Source of the DNA: Apiotrichum sp. Y4204
Lineage: Eukaryota > Basidiomycota > Tremellomycetes > Trichosporonales > Trichosporonaceae
Reading direction: 5' to 3'
DNA length: 64,000 bases
Assembly: GCA_025531455.1 (NCBI GenBank)
Contig: JAMYHL010000033.1
Span: forward strand, 124,001 to 188,000
The number at the start of each line of letters is the position of its first letter. Position 1 is the first letter of the stretch. The notes under the pieces were generated by a model, which did not search any database, was not told the DNA's origin, and worked only from the letters and a program-made list of their open reading frames with translations. Shown piece by piece: positions 12,371 through 24,667 of the stretch. The translations under genes were made by a program, and so were the position numbers.

Positions 12371-13040
12371 ATGTCCGTCCTCCCCTACCGCCCCCCGCCA
12401 GTGGCCATGGCCGTGAACCCCGCCGACCTCCTCTTCCACTCTCTCGAATCCTACACCGTGCGTTCCCAAGCTATCCTCCTAACAAACAACAGGTATTCGG
12501 CTCAGCTCTCCAAGTACTCATCTACACGGCGCTCGCGTTCGCGACGCCCGAGCAAAAACCAGAAGTCGCGGCCCTCATCACGGGAATCAACTACAACAGC
12601 GTCTTCGCCGCCCTCGGCGCGATTGGTGCGGGCCACCGCGGGCCGAGCGACAAGGCCCTGCTTAGGCAGATCACTGCGCTGCGCTGCGGGCTGGTGCGCG
12701 TGCTTGGTGAGGTGATTCTCGAGGATGCGCTGGTGAGTTGTGGTTTGTTGATTTTTTTCTTTGGCTGTTTTTGGTGATTTTTTTCTTTTTAGGGAGAGGG
12801 TTTGGGTGGATTTTGGTTGCAGCACCTTGTTACGCTTGCCTTCATCACCTTCTCTGCATTTCTCTCCTTTCCTGCTACCGCCCGTTCCTTTCCTGATCGC
12901 AGCGCCCGGAACGCGCACTGCGCAATAGCATGTCCTACGAGGCACGATACTTGATCGCCATCAGCGAGCCGCCGCTCGACCCGCGTGTCCGCCCCACTAC
13001 GGCGGATATTCTGCGGATGAAGGGGGGTAACCCGTGGTAA
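12371..13040 (+). CDS. small hypothetical protein
   Basis: Not recognised. Three exons, 12371-12457, 12493-12732 and 12903-13040, join in phase 0 and give 154 residues. The middle part is hydrophobic and small-residue rich (a segment containing VLIYTALAFATP and a later VFAALGAIGAG), so one or two membrane contacts are possible. The C-terminus is polar and ends in GGNPW. Intron 2 is 169 nt with a T-rich start. The gene converges on EGT1 with a gap of about 207 bp. The ATG at 12371 sits in a good context (CACAATG); a second in-frame Met lies 12 codons later. Confidence 0.7.
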
Positions 13041-13247
13041 GACGTGTGCTTGGTGTACAGTAGTGAGAATGGGCGGTGGGTAGTGGTGATATCTTCAGCT
13101 GTTGTCAGTGCAAAGTATGTATCAGTGTGCTAAGTCAGTTGAGCAGGATGAGCATCAAATCGTATCGCATTCCCTCCTTCTGCCACACTGGGCTTTTATG
13201 TATTCCTTCAAACAACTATACAAACACGGCACTTTGATAACCCTCCT

Positions 13248-16200
13248 CTACGCATCGTACACGACCCGCCCGCCGACCCACGCGTACCGGTAGTTGCCCT
13301 GGTACCAGTTACGGAAGCTGGCGCGGCCCGCGATCTGGGGCACGGTGGCGAACGACCCGCCGAGCTAACGAGTCAGTCCAAATCTCAATATATAGTTTGT
13401 AGTACTCACCACAACCCAGTGCTTGTCGTCGAAAAAGTCGGCAGAGTAGCCCGGGTACAGCTTCGAGGGCACGAACCCGTCGTACCCGTCAAACTTGGTC
13501 GACGTCCACTCCCACACGCCGCCGTTGTGGCCGTGCAGCATCTGGCCGTCGGTGTCGCGGACAGTGGGCATCGGACTGCCGTCAGTATCGCTGCCTATTC
13601 TCTCTTGACTCACGGAACAGGGTGCCAGTGCCTGAAGCCGATGTTGGCCGTCTTGCCGTTGGGCCGGGGACCCTCGGGGTGCGCCCATAGGGCTCGCAGC
13701 TCGGGCTCTGTGGGAAGACGGCCACCCTTGGACTGGGCAAAGGCGGCAATCTCATCCCGCGACGCCATGAGCGGCCAGCTTGCCGCAATAGCAAAGGGGA
13801 CCGGGCCGAACAGCGTGCGCACGCAGTACTCGCCATCGACCTCGGTCCACGACGCGGGGGGCGCACCGCCCTTGGTCGCCAAGAAGGCGAGGTACTCGCC
13901 GTTCGTGATCGGGAGCGCCTCAGCCTTGAAAGCCTTGACGGACACGGCATGCGCGGGATGCTCGTTGTCCCACCCAAACTCGTGGGCGCCGGGCTCGGCT
14001 CCCGCGTCGTCCGCCTCAGCATCGTCATGCCCGAGAACCACCGTGGTCGCGGGAACATCAATCATACTGCTGTTGGCGCCCTTCGCGGCCATATCGGCTG
14101 CCGCAGCCGCCCAGCTCGCGGCGAGGTCATCCCACTGCGGCGTAGCGGTAGGCGGGAGGGTCATCGGCGACTGGAGGAGCATGTACAAGAGCGTCTCGGC
14201 GTGCATCGCCTCGTGCTCATACGCCATGAAGACGCAGCGCGCCATGTAGCGAGTCATCTCGCCGTTTTCCATGTCGCTATACATGCCCTTGAGACGGCGG
14301 CGAACGTTGTCGCGGAACGCGAGGATCTCCTCGAGGCGCGGCCACTGGTCCTCGTTGGCAGGTACCTCCGAGTGGGGGTGGATCTTGGTCGGATCATCGA
14401 CATCAGGGTCGATGCCGCGCTCGAAGATGCCTTTGAAAGCCAGGTTTGTGTACGAGCTGTCGGTCGCGTGCGCGAGGAAGAGGTCGAGGAACGTCGGGAT
14501 GTGGCCGAGGTAGAAGAGGCAGATGTGGCGCAGGTCGATGGGCTTGGTGTGCAGCATCTCCGGGGGGATCATGTTGAGCGTGATGTGGTCCCACAGGGCC
14601 CACATCGCCTTCCACTCGTCCCATGTGGGGACGCTGGGCGGCATGCTGGGCACAAGAGCCGTCTCCGTCTTGGGCTCCGTGAACCGCACGGCAGGCCGCT
14701 CGAGAAGCCAGAGGCGGTACTCAGACTCGGGGGCTTTCCAAGAGTTGATGACGCATAGGTCAGACTCGCTGAACATATCAAGTGCCTCGGAGACAGAGTA
14801 CTGGGGATTAGCGGATGAGGGTTGTGATGGTTCCTACCTTGTAGCTCCACTCGATGTTGAGAAGCTCGCCAGGAGCGAGCTCCACTTTATTACCGCTGGG
14901 CAGGGGGATGGTCTGCTGCGTCTTGGAGCGGAAGTATGCTTCATGGCGACCTGGGGTCAGTCGCAGTCACGACAGCGGACGGACCCGGAATCCACCCCCC
15001 TGATCATGGGGACGGGCGTCGAGGAACCACTCACCAAGCTTTTCATTGTAGCGGCCGACAAACTCCATCTTGTCATCGGGTTCGAGGCCAAGTTCCTTCC
15101 TCGCAACGTCCCACCCGTGCTCCTCAAAGGCGCGGGTGTGCCCCTGCGGGTCGTTGTAAGCAAGCTCGACCTTCTTCTTTCCGTCCGCGCCTGGCGTCGG
15201 GCGGCCGTCAAGGCCAAGGAGCAGTGTGTCGCCCGGCTGCAGGGGGAGCGCGCGAAGGAAGGGCGCTGCGTCCTCGCGGTCAAAGTTGCCAAGGGACGAT
15301 CCGAGGAACACAATGTGGAGCGGGCGGCGCTCCTCGTCCTTGGAAGAAGCTGAAGCTGAAGCTGTCTCGGCGACGATTTGCGAGGGGAGCGGAGCCTCCC
15401 ACTTGTTCTCGGTTAACGACATGCCGAGCTGGGAGATCGGCACGTCGTCCGATGGGTCGTAGCTCGCCAGGCCAGGCAGATTGATGCAGTCGTTTGCGGG
15501 GGTAGCAAGCATAAGCGACTCGGGGGACGCGGGAACGTCCGCGGGATCAGCCGGGTTCGCGTCGGGCGTGCAGGCCGGCGACGACTTGTCGGGCGTGAGA
15601 CCGCCGAGGCCGCCCTCGCGGACAAACTGCAAACCGGCAGTGTAGTCGCCGTGGAGGCCGACACACGCGACGCGGCCCGCGAGGACGTCGCCAAAGGAGT
15701 CGTCCATCTGGCCGAGGACGCGGTCGAGCTCGGGCTTGGAGAGGTCGAGCGCGTGGTAGGTGATGGGCGCGGGGCCGCCATCACTGTTGGGCGGGGGCTC
15801 GGGGAGGTTGTCCACGAGCGCGGTGAGGAAGTGGGCCGTCTTGCGCAGGGCACCGGCTCCCAGCTCGACGACATCCCAGCCGCGTTCCCAACCGGACGCT
15901 ATGCCCTCTTCGCCATTCACGCCATTATTCCACTTGCCAACTTCTGTATCGCCCCACCTGGCGGGTCGCCAGGGCCTGGGGGGCGCATGGTTGTGTTGGT
16001 GGTGCTGATGCTTGGTCTTTCCGCCCTTGAGCGTGAGGTGCGAGTGGTCGCGGCCGGGAAAGCCCATTGCTCGTGCAATCTCGTGTCCATGCGTCTTGAA
16101 GAGGTTGAGTTCGTCTTGGAACGGGTAGTACTCTGGTGCACTGGAGGTGATCTGATCGTACAGGCTGGCGTGGTGTGTCAGCCGCCGCACAAAAAGAACA

Positions 16201-16434
16201 GATCTGGTGGTGGTCACCCAGGTACTGTACTCACCGCAGACCGGCTTCGTCATAGAGCACTAGCGTGGGCACACTGCGCTTGTACGCCCATTTCTTGTCC
16301 TCTGGCGTGTCGCCGGGGACAGTGGGCGTCGGGGTGCCGATCAGAGCACGCTCGATCTGGTCGGCGAGCGGCTCGGGCTCAGCGGCGCCGGCCTCGGCGA
16401 CGGCAGGGAGGGTGTAGATGTAGTGTGATGACAT
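13248..16434 (-). CDS. EGT1: ergothioneine biosynthesis protein Egt1 (histidine methyltransferase-sulfoxide synthase fusion)
   Basis: Fungal bifunctional enzyme. The N-terminal SAM-dependent domain trimethylates histidine to hercynine, and the C-terminal iron-dependent domain joins hercynine and cysteine to the sulfoxide. Six exons (16235-16434, 15035-16164, 14838-14950, 13614-14800, 13410-13575, 13248-13364) give 970 residues. The EgtD-like half shows YDQITSSAPEYYPF and the SAM motif VVELGAGALRKT. A long low-complexity insert lies inside this half. The EgtB-like half has the DinB-type iron ligands in LGHIPTF (His about 581) and HEAMHAE (His about 677 and 681), then an FGE-sulfatase-like domain with GGRLPTEPE, GGVWEWTS and GRASFRNWY. 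Ergothioneine is an antioxidant thiol made in the cytosol by many fungi. The length is somewhat above that of other fungal Egt1 proteins because of the insert. Confidence 0.96.
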
Positions 16435-17944
16435 GCTGGGGAGTGGAACTGGAGGAGGCGGGGGTCAGTGGCAGATGCGGGGCAGTGGCGAGGGCTATAA
16501 GTAAGGAGAGCGCAGAGTAGCGGTCCGAGGCGGCGACGGTTGACTGTACATGAGTGGACAGGGCAGCAGCTGCATGCGTTTGACCCGAGTGTGAGCTGGA
16601 AGCAAGCATGGAGGGGCAGGGAGACAGGCCTGAGAAGGGCCTGACGACGGGCTGGACGCAAAGAGACGCAAGAGGGGGGTGCATTCTGGAAGGAGCGGCG
16701 GGAGAGGCAAGGACGGGGCATGATACGGCGAGAGCAAACAAAGATGCAGTCCCCGGGCACAAAGATACGATATTCGGAGCAGGAGGACAGGACCGCAGGC
16801 CACGGAGCGTATTGGCATACAGTGTGGACGGGCGGAACATCATGGGCGGGACAGGAGAGAGACGAGAGAGACAGCAAAGAGGGAGATTAGCTGGAACAAC
16901 CTGGTGACAACAATGGCGGTTATCGCTGCGAGATTATGACGTATCCCCCCGCATTGCCCAGACAACCTGAGATGACCGCGGAGAGACCGAAGGATACGCA
17001 CGCGCCCCCGCGCCTCGGTCTCGATCCCCATTCTGGGGCAGCTGGGGCTGGGCCGCATCCCCCCTCTGCCCGCCAAACACAAGCTTCCCACACCGTCAGC
17101 GCCTCTTTACCGCATGCACATGTGTGAATGGAATGTATCGTCGTACCGTAGTGGGTTCGGTTTCGATCCCACGTTTGTGAGCCGGCAAGCTGCTTCCTGT
17201 ATCCGGATATCTAACGGGCCGCAGGGGGTTAGCGGCCGGAAAGCGAAAAGCGAAAAGAGAAAGCGTGAGAAATGGTCGAAACGGGGCCGTCGCGACCAAC
17301 TCTACCGATTCGAATGGGCGCACAGAGATGGTAGGAATGCAAGCAGAACACGAGAATGTGAACAAGGAAACAAGCAGAAAGACCATGATCGGGAAGCTCA
17401 GAATGGGAACGGGGGTCGGCATTCCAGGATAGACCGGGAAACTTGGATCTCATGTCGGATCTCCTCGCAGTCTGGTTCGCTGGCGGCCCGCCTTGAATCG
17501 ATGGCGTGCTCACTCCCTCCGGTCATTATCTTATCATAGTCGCCGCTCGGACCACTGTTCGCGATGATCGTAACGTTATCTATAGCCAGAACGTCGCCGG
17601 GAGATCGAGCTCGCTATCGATCTGACGCTGCTCGCTGCCAGATGATGCGCCAATGATTCTCAGACCAACACGCACACTCAAAAATATGGGGTAATCTGCA
17701 TCGCAGCAATCGTTACCCCAGGCTCCGGCCGTTTGGCTCGTTACGAGCCCGAGTTGCTTCACCACCCTTTCCCCCCCACTGGGGCTCCTACTAATCATCG
17801 CTATCCTGCGATCATCCTGGGTATCCCACTATGTCGTCAATGTCACACAGCGCGACTCGCAGGTTGTGCATGGTGCACCAGGCCTCACTGGTTGCTGCGC
17901 ATTATCGTGCATGATGTAGGTGGCAGAGGACTCCCTTTGCGGCC
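16435..17944. other. gene-free region upstream of EGT1
   Basis: About 1.5 kb with the EGT1 promoter on its left side. Open frames on both strands are low complexity and match nothing I recognise. Confidence 0.5.
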
Positions 17945-18231
17945 TAGCTTCCTAATGCAGCTATGCTGTCATTTGCATCCCCCAAGTGCTTTCCACCTAC
18001 AACTTAGGCTGTGTATACATGTATATGTAAGGGCAAAGCAATCACGTGTTATAGTCAAGATGTGGCCCCGCGTGCGCAACGCGCACGTAGGCACCGCGTA
18101 CCGCGCACCGGCGCGCGCCCACTCACGACACGTTCTGTCACTCAAGCTACAAGCTGGCCTTAAGCTGGGTCATAGGTCACGTCAACTCTTTCTGGACCAT
18201 CCTTATTTACTCGCAGGAGACAGAGCTCAGA
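17945..18231. repeat. diverged direct repeat, copy A
   Basis: This stretch and 19530-19775 share ordered blocks in the same orientation: TAGCTTCCTAATGCAG at the left edge, GCATCCCCCAAGTGCTT, CAATCACGTG versus AAATCACGTG, a CAACGCGCAC block, TTCTGTCACTCAA, GTCATAGGTCACGT, and GCAGGAGACA...GCTCAGA at the right edge. Outside these edges the similarity stops. Indels between blocks show an old duplication. The two copies lie 1585 bp apart and flank a broken gene almost symmetrically (220 and 214 bp). Confidence 0.8.
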
Positions 18232-18450
18232 CCCTCTACGCTACACTTATTTCAAATTCGAATAATAACTGATTATAGTAAAGCTGCATAGGGTCTGTGT
18301 TATCGGATTAACTATTACTGTAATTGGTTTCCTTTTCAAAGTAGCAGCTGCTCCATTCCATAATTGGAGCGCAGATATCGCGCAGATCGCTCAGAACTTG
18401 TTGTCCTGCTTCGCAACCCCACTACGGTGTTGTGCCACGCGATGCGCAAC

Positions 18451-19316
18451 TCAGTACATTCCCTGCGAAGTTCTACCGGCAGCCGACTTGCCTTCGTAGA
18501 TGACGGGGCGCGCGCCGTCACGAAGGAGCGCCGGGGTGTAGGCCTCCCAGCAGCGTAACCTGTCAGCGGGACAGGCTTTGGCCATCCTCATGAAGTGTTC
18601 GGCGCTTGGTGGTTCGCTTGCAGCCATCATGCGCAATTTGGCATCGGGCCTTCGAGCGAGGAAGACGTCGAAGATTTCGCTGGACGTAACGGCCAGGGAT
18701 TCCGCTTCTCGCCGTAGCACTCTTCGATGCGATTCCAGCATTCCTCGAACCTCTCGCGAAGAACAGCTTCGTTTGCCGGGCAGTCACCGCGAACTTGAAC
18801 CGCCAGTCTGTGAAGCTTCACAAGGCCAGCCTTAAGCTGAGGTCAGTCAGGGTGGTCCCTGGCATGGCAGCTCACCTCTTCGCGCGTCAGATCTTCTTCA
18901 TTGCCCCTGCGGCGCCCACGGGTTCGTCCAAGCTCTTCTCCAGAGCGGCGACCTGTGCTTCGCTGATTGTGAAGCGGGTCTAAGGTCAGTCGAGTCCTTC
19001 GCCACCACCTACTGTGCACTTGTCGTCCGCCCAATCCTCATCGTGTTGGCTCTGCTTCATCTCCTTCGCCTGGAACAGCTCGTCTTCGCGTAAGACAAAC
19101 GCATGGGTATGGGCCATATCCCTCTGCTTGTCTTCGTCCCGCTGTTTGCATTGACGGCTGTCAATCAAGTCAGTCGGGTCGAGCTCCAAGTCTGTGTTCT
19201 CCTCTGTGCCCGAGTCAGTTTCGCAGCCACTATCGAGACAGCAACTACTTACCCAGCTCCCAATCGCGTCCTGACGAGTCGTCTTCGTCTTCGTTGGCTG
19301 AGACGAAATCAATCAT
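18451..19316 (-). pseudogene. frame-broken gene between direct repeats
   Basis: Function unknown. The minus strand starts with a well-formed first exon (MIDFVSANEDEDDSSGRDWE...), a 49-nt intron with GTAAGT donor and CTGACTC branch, and a second exon rich in Asp/Glu/Gln. A third exon (RFTISEAQVAALEKS...) then runs into a stop at GCAATGAAGAAGATCTGA. Protein-like sequence goes on in the +2 frame (EEDLTREE, then after another intron LKAGLVKLHRLAVQ), and shifts frame once more near 18705-18715 into SLAVTSSEIFDVFLARRP and a run to a stop at 18451. Two frame breaks in an otherwise coherent acidic, helical protein suggest decay. Alternative introns could rescue the first break (a donor GTGGGC inside exon 3) but not the second. 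An unusual spliced gene remains possible. Confidence 0.5.
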
Positions 19317-19529
19317 GTTGCTTTCGCCCGGACCTGCAAGCTATAAACCGTCAAATACTCGACGTCCCGGGACATTTTGAGCATGCTTCTCGACACGCTT
19401 CAACTTCCAGAATGGGGGGGGGGGGACCCCCAGGACTCTGCGATGGGAGGAAGTTGGGCCCATTGTTCCCATCACTTACAATGGACAGAGAAAGTATCTC
19501 GTCTCGTCTTGGGGGATGAGTTTTAGAAA

Positions 19530-19775
19530 TAGCTTCCTAATGCAGCCATGCCTTCACATGCATCCCCCAAGTGCTTCCCACCTAGAGTGCCGGCTGTGTT
19601 CCCGTCGGGACAGCAGAAATCACGTGACATGCCCATGCCGTGTGCACAACGCGCACCCACCGGCACCCGCGAGGCCGCGACGCGTTCTGTCACTCAACCT
19701 GCAAGCTGCAAGCGAGTCATAGGTCACGTGACTCTTTTGGGCTATTCCATCTACTTGCAGGAGACAAAGCTCAGA
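19530..19775. repeat. diverged direct repeat, copy B
   Basis: Second copy of the repeat described at 17945-18231, somewhat shorter. It contains two CACGTG palindromes. Immediately to its right, 19776-19822, the sequence continues as imperfect CTCAGAT repeats that copy A lacks. Confidence 0.8.
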
Positions 19776-21490
19776 TGCTCAGATCGCTCAGATCACTCAG
19801 ATTCGCTCTGATACCTCAGATGCTCGGCGTTGCATGATAGCGACGGATCTGCAGATCGGCAGAGCTACAGAGCTGCAAGTAAGTTCATCGATCTTCAGGA
19901 TCAACGCGGAGTCTTCCAACATGCATCGATCCGTCGGCTGAAGCCGAACGTAACATGGCGTAACGAAATGCGATATGGATATCAGGCCTCAGGATATCTG
20001 AACTCATCCTAAGCAATCGCCTGGCGGTCTCAGGAATTCACTACTGCGTAGTGTATGTTGATGAGTTTGTACGTGTTGTTGATGATGTCTTATGCCCACG
20101 CCGCCAAGATATGGGGAGCGGCAGATGTCGTGTGGAGTTCCGGGACACCACAACAACTGAGCCGGGCCCCACATCGCCAGTCTCGCTTCATGTCCACCAA
20201 GCTTTCGAGTCCGGAAGCCCCCCACACAATGTGCACAACAGTATCAATGCGCCACTCCGCCACTGGGCGGCCCGTAGCCGACAGTATACGCACGGTGAGC
20301 ACGGATATCCGTTCGTAGTTAGTGGCCTACCCAGCTGCTAGCGGCTGCCCATATCCACTGCCCCAAAAACAGCGCAGAGCGTCGAGTCTCGAGTCGGCTA
20401 TTGTGACAACCTCATGTTTGTCTTACCTCATTACAGACTGGCTGAGGAATGCATGCGTCTGCGGCGTGTGAGATCGAGTCGTGCCCACTACGATGTGTGA
20501 ATCCATATAAATTTCACTAATACCTTTTCTCCTGTCCAACTCGCGGTCAGTAGCGGGGCGGATGTCATGTTGGATTCAATAGGAAGAAGAGTACGAATAG
20601 AGTGTCATTGACTGACAACCTTTTGTCGTTGACAAGCAATGGACGCTGCATTCCAAGGCATGCCGCAGTCAAAGTCGAAGTGATCTATCCGGTTGTGGAC
20701 GGTTGCCGCGTTACCGGATGTGCCGGATCTCACCAAAGAAGTGAAGAACAAGGTCAAGGACAAGGCACAAGACCTGCAGCCCCACACAAGGGCTGCTGGT
20801 GGCAAGAGCAGCGGAAGTAAAAATGAGCGCAAATGGCAAGCCTGGCAAGCCTGGCAGGGGAGTTCTTACTAGTAAGGATGACTAGAGATGACTAGATCCG
20901 GCGTGCGTGCATGCACAGAAGCACCTTCCCCCCCTTCCCCTTCCCCTTCCCTGCGCCCTTCGCCCCCTACGCCCTGCGCCTCTTGAGCTTCTTGCCGATG
21001 AGCGCGTGCCTTTCCCCCAGCGATCCAGCGAGCCAGCGAGCTGCCATGCAGTGTCTTCCCCTCGGCTTGTGCCCCTTGGGTATTGTGCCCCATCGCCCTC
21101 ATCCGACACCTGCCCCGGCATGTTCCCCCGTGTCCTCTTTCAACTCTCCACCCAGCTCGGTTCACCCAGCGCGCAGCCCCCATCTACCAGACAGGTCGCT
21201 CTCACCATCACTCTTCTCTCCATCATCGCCTCTGACAGCGAGCAAAAGCAATTCAGAGAGCAGTCGGCGGCACACTCCAATCCACTGCCCTTTGCTCGCA
21301 TCCACACTCCCCATCTTACACACACAGCCACACACATCAACAGCCAAAAGCCGGTGCCATCTGTCGCGCATCGATTCCCACATTCGAGTCGGTTGGACAC
21401 TACCGCGTCTTCCTCCCCAACGCTCCAGCGCCTCGGACTTCGCGTCATCCCTCCCGCGTGCTTTCTGTTTCGCATCCGTCCGCCATCGCC
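19776..21490. other. gene-poor region and promoter of the Zn2Cys6 gene
   Basis: About 1.7 kb. The left part carries the CTCAGAT microrepeat. A short lysine-rich frame around 20640-20870 (PDLTKEVKNKVKDKAQDLQ...) is interrupted by a TGA after its first ATG and is not called. The right part, 20900-21490, is pyrimidine rich and is presumably the leader of the transcription factor gene. Confidence 0.5.
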
Positions 21491-24400
21491 ATGAAGGTCC
21501 CCACCGTCCGCCGGACATCCTCCGAGTCCTTTGCGCCGTACCCTCCCACCTCCTCGGGCTCCGGCACCTTCTCCACTCCCGCACCTCCCGCCGCCAAGCG
21601 TTCCAACTCGAACGTCTCAAAGGCATCCCCATCCGTCTCGGCCGCAGCCCTCCCGGATCCAGGCGCCACCCAGTACAAGGTCGCCCGCGCCATCTCGTCA
21701 TGTACCCGTTGCCGCTCGCGCAAACAAAAGTGCGATGGCAAGCTGCCGGCGTGCTCGGCTTGTGAGCGCGCAAAGGTCGAGTGCATCGGCTTTGACGCCA
21801 TCTCTAAAACCAACGTTTCGCGGAAGTGAGTTCCGTTCTCAATTGCACCCATTCATTCCCATCGTGCCTGTCAAGGCTGGTCTGACACTGCAGCTATCTC
21901 CATTCGCTTGAACAGGAAGTTGCCTCGCTGCGCGCCCAGGTGGCGGCTCTCACGAGCACGGCCGGCGACCCCATCGGGCGAACAACGCGTGAGATTGCAT
22001 CGAGCGCATCGCAGGCAGTTGCCTCGTTTGTTTCGTCGTCATCGTCAAGTGGTCTTGCCATTGATCCAACACTGCAGGGGCCCGAGGGCGAGCCGCCAAT
22101 GAGGTCGCCATGGGAGTCGCCCTCTGTGACAACACGCCACGGCGACTATCCGTTCCCCGGAACGCCCCTCAACAATGACAGCCCGCGCTCGCCGTCCATC
22201 TCTGTCGGTGGGTCTCGTTCCGCCAACCCCATTACCGCCACTGCAGCTACATCCCTTACTCGTATGGTGCAGGATGCCGCCTTGCGCACGGGACATGCGG
22301 CGCTCGGCTCTGGTACTCTTATGAACACCAGCACGCCGAGTGTCTCTGGCTCCGCCCTGGTTGGCGAATCACCCAGCGACCGGAGCTCAGCCCTAGGCAA
22401 AGACTCTCCAGCACATGAACGCGATGGGGAATACCACCAGCACGCTTCCCCAGAACATGTCCTCACACCACGCTCAGCAAACGCAAACGCGAACAACGTC
22501 CCCAATTCCCGCGGTCCCCCGTCTGAGCGTTCGGCAACTGCCGGATCAAGTAAAGGCCGCATCCGCCGCCGCTTCCAGGTCCCGCCGCTACCGCCACAGC
22601 CTGCGGTTGAGAGATTGGTGGCTGCGTACGTCGACTTTGTCGGTGTGACCGCGCCAATTGTGCATATACCCACTCTGGGCAAACAGATCTCACGCATGCG
22701 GTCGGGGCATGAGGCGGACGAGTCGGATGTGTTTGTGGTGATGATGGTCCTGGCATTGAGCACGATGGCGAGCTCGCGGTTTGTGGATCCCCCAGATGAG
22801 CTCCGCGCATGTTCCGAGGCCTTCCACGCGGAAGCGTTGAAGCACTTGGATGCAGTGTTCGAGTCGCAGTCCTATGTTGGTCTGCAGGCGATTCTTCTCT
22901 TGGTTTGGTACTCGCTGCTGAACCCCGACAAGGGATCCATTTGGTTTTTGGTTGGTCTCGCGACTCGCACTTGCGTCGACCTGGGCTTTCACAATGAGCA
23001 CAACTCTCAGGCCGAGTCGCTCGACAACCTCGAGATTGACATGCGCCGTCGCCTCTTCTGGATCACCTACAAGATGGATCGGCTACTGTCACAGTCCCTT
23101 GGCAGGCCGCCATCGATTCCCGACGGGTTCATCCACGTGCCGATGCCGGCGCTGCAGCACGATGTCGACATTCATGTTGGCCAGTTTGGAAACCTCACTG
23201 GCGAGCCGTGCGCGTACAAGGCGGTCTTTGTGCACACCATCAAGCTCCGCCAGCTGCAGTCGGAGATCCTCAACAACACGTACGGTGTGAACGGACTCAC
23301 GCATCCCAAGCCCGAATGGTTTGACGACATGTTTGAGCGCCTCAAGAACTGGCTCGCGACCTCCCCCGAGCCGCGCGGCACGGTCTCTTCCGAGGGCTAT
23401 GCGATCTCGTTCCACAACTCGTGTCTGCTTCTGTTCCGCCCGTCGCGCGGTAACCCGAAGCCCGCACGCTCGGCACTGGCCACAGTGCTCGCGAGCTCGA
23501 GCTACATCATACGCATCTACCGCCGGATGCAGCTCAACAACCGCATCTCATGGCTCTGGATGACGTCGCACTTTAGCTTCATGGCGGGTTTGTCGTTCCT
23601 CTATGCCTTCTTCAACCTCTATTCCCTCGGCGGCGGCAGCGGCGTCCCGACACTCGACGAGGCCATGATGGACATCGAGTCGTGTCTCGGTGTGCTGGAG
23701 TATCTTGCCCGTGAGTTAACTGGTTTTTCAAGCTAACTGACCACAGCCCGTGTCCCGTCCGCCAGTGCGTGTCACGACACAATGCGGAGTGTGTCGCAGG
23801 CAATACTCGAGCAGCTGTCAAAGATGAGCCCGCCGCGCCACGAGGTGAGCTCGCGCTCGCCCGGTGGCCGCTTTGGTGCCGCCATCTCGTCAGCACGCGA
23901 CGACCCGCTCCCGAACGAGGCCTCCTTCCCCGCACCGCTACCGCCGACGACTCTCCCATACGAGCTCACGCTGCTGGACAACCTCTTCCTCAATCCGGTG
24001 TCCAGCCACCAGAAGCTGTCAGAGTACACGAACGGCTGCAAGGCCAAGATGAAGGGCAGCGTCAACGACACGACCTTCAACCGAGACCCTACGCCGCAAC
24101 CGCTGCCTGCTTCGTTGCCGCCTGCGGCGTTCCACAGCTTTGGACCCTACGGCATGGCCGCACAGGTTGCCTCTGGCGCGGCCGGCAACTCGCACGACCA
24201 GCCGTCTCTCGCCTCCGTCGCTGGCGCGTGGCTTGGTACCGAAGCCGGCACCACTGCCTCGACGACTGTCGTCCCGGGAGCCCCAAGTGGGAATGGCAAC
24301 GCAATCCTCGCCGAGTTGCAGCTCAATGGCGTCGTATCCAACACTACGAACGGCGCGAACGGCACAACCGAGACAGTCGACCCCACGTCCAACTTTGACA

Positions 24401-24501
24401 TCTTCTCGTTCCTCATGGACGAGGAGGGCGGCATCTCGCAGATTGGGAACACGAACTGGAACGCGCTGGATGTCCCTGCGGACTTTCCTCTGTGGAGCTG
24501 A
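21491..24501 (+). CDS. Zn(II)2Cys6 fungal transcription factor
   Basis: Nuclear DNA-binding regulator of the Gal4 type. Three exons, 21491-21825, 21894-23710 and 23747-24501, give 968 residues. The binuclear zinc cluster has cysteines at residues 71, 74, 81, 88, 91 and 98 (C-x2-C-x6-C-x6-C-x2-C-x6-C), followed after the first intron by a short leucine-rich linker/coiled coil (YLHSLEQEVASLRAQVAAL) that would drive dimerisation. The middle-homology region (fungal-specific transcription factor domain) spans about residues 350-620, with the typical GLATRTCVDLGFH and DMRRRLFWITYKMDRLLS segments. The C-terminus is Asn/Thr/Gly rich and may activate transcription. The target genes cannot be told from sequence. 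The nearest neighbours are not a pathway cluster, so no regulon is implied. Confidence 0.93.
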
Positions 24502-24667
24502 GCGGCGAGCGCAAGTGGCAAGTGGCGTGAGACATTGTCTTTACAGCGGAAAGCATTTGATGAGCAGTGTTGCACGTAGATTTCCTTGGACGCTAGTGTA
24601 TTTTGGGTAGCTGATATGTCATGTAATCTCTCACTGTGCTGCTTGGACATAGACTAATACATGGGCT

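Noticed and set aside
20602..20870. Short lysine-rich frame with PDLTKEVKNKVKDKAQ
   Set aside because: The ATG is followed by an in-frame TGA before the lysine-rich part, and no intron removes the stop in phase.
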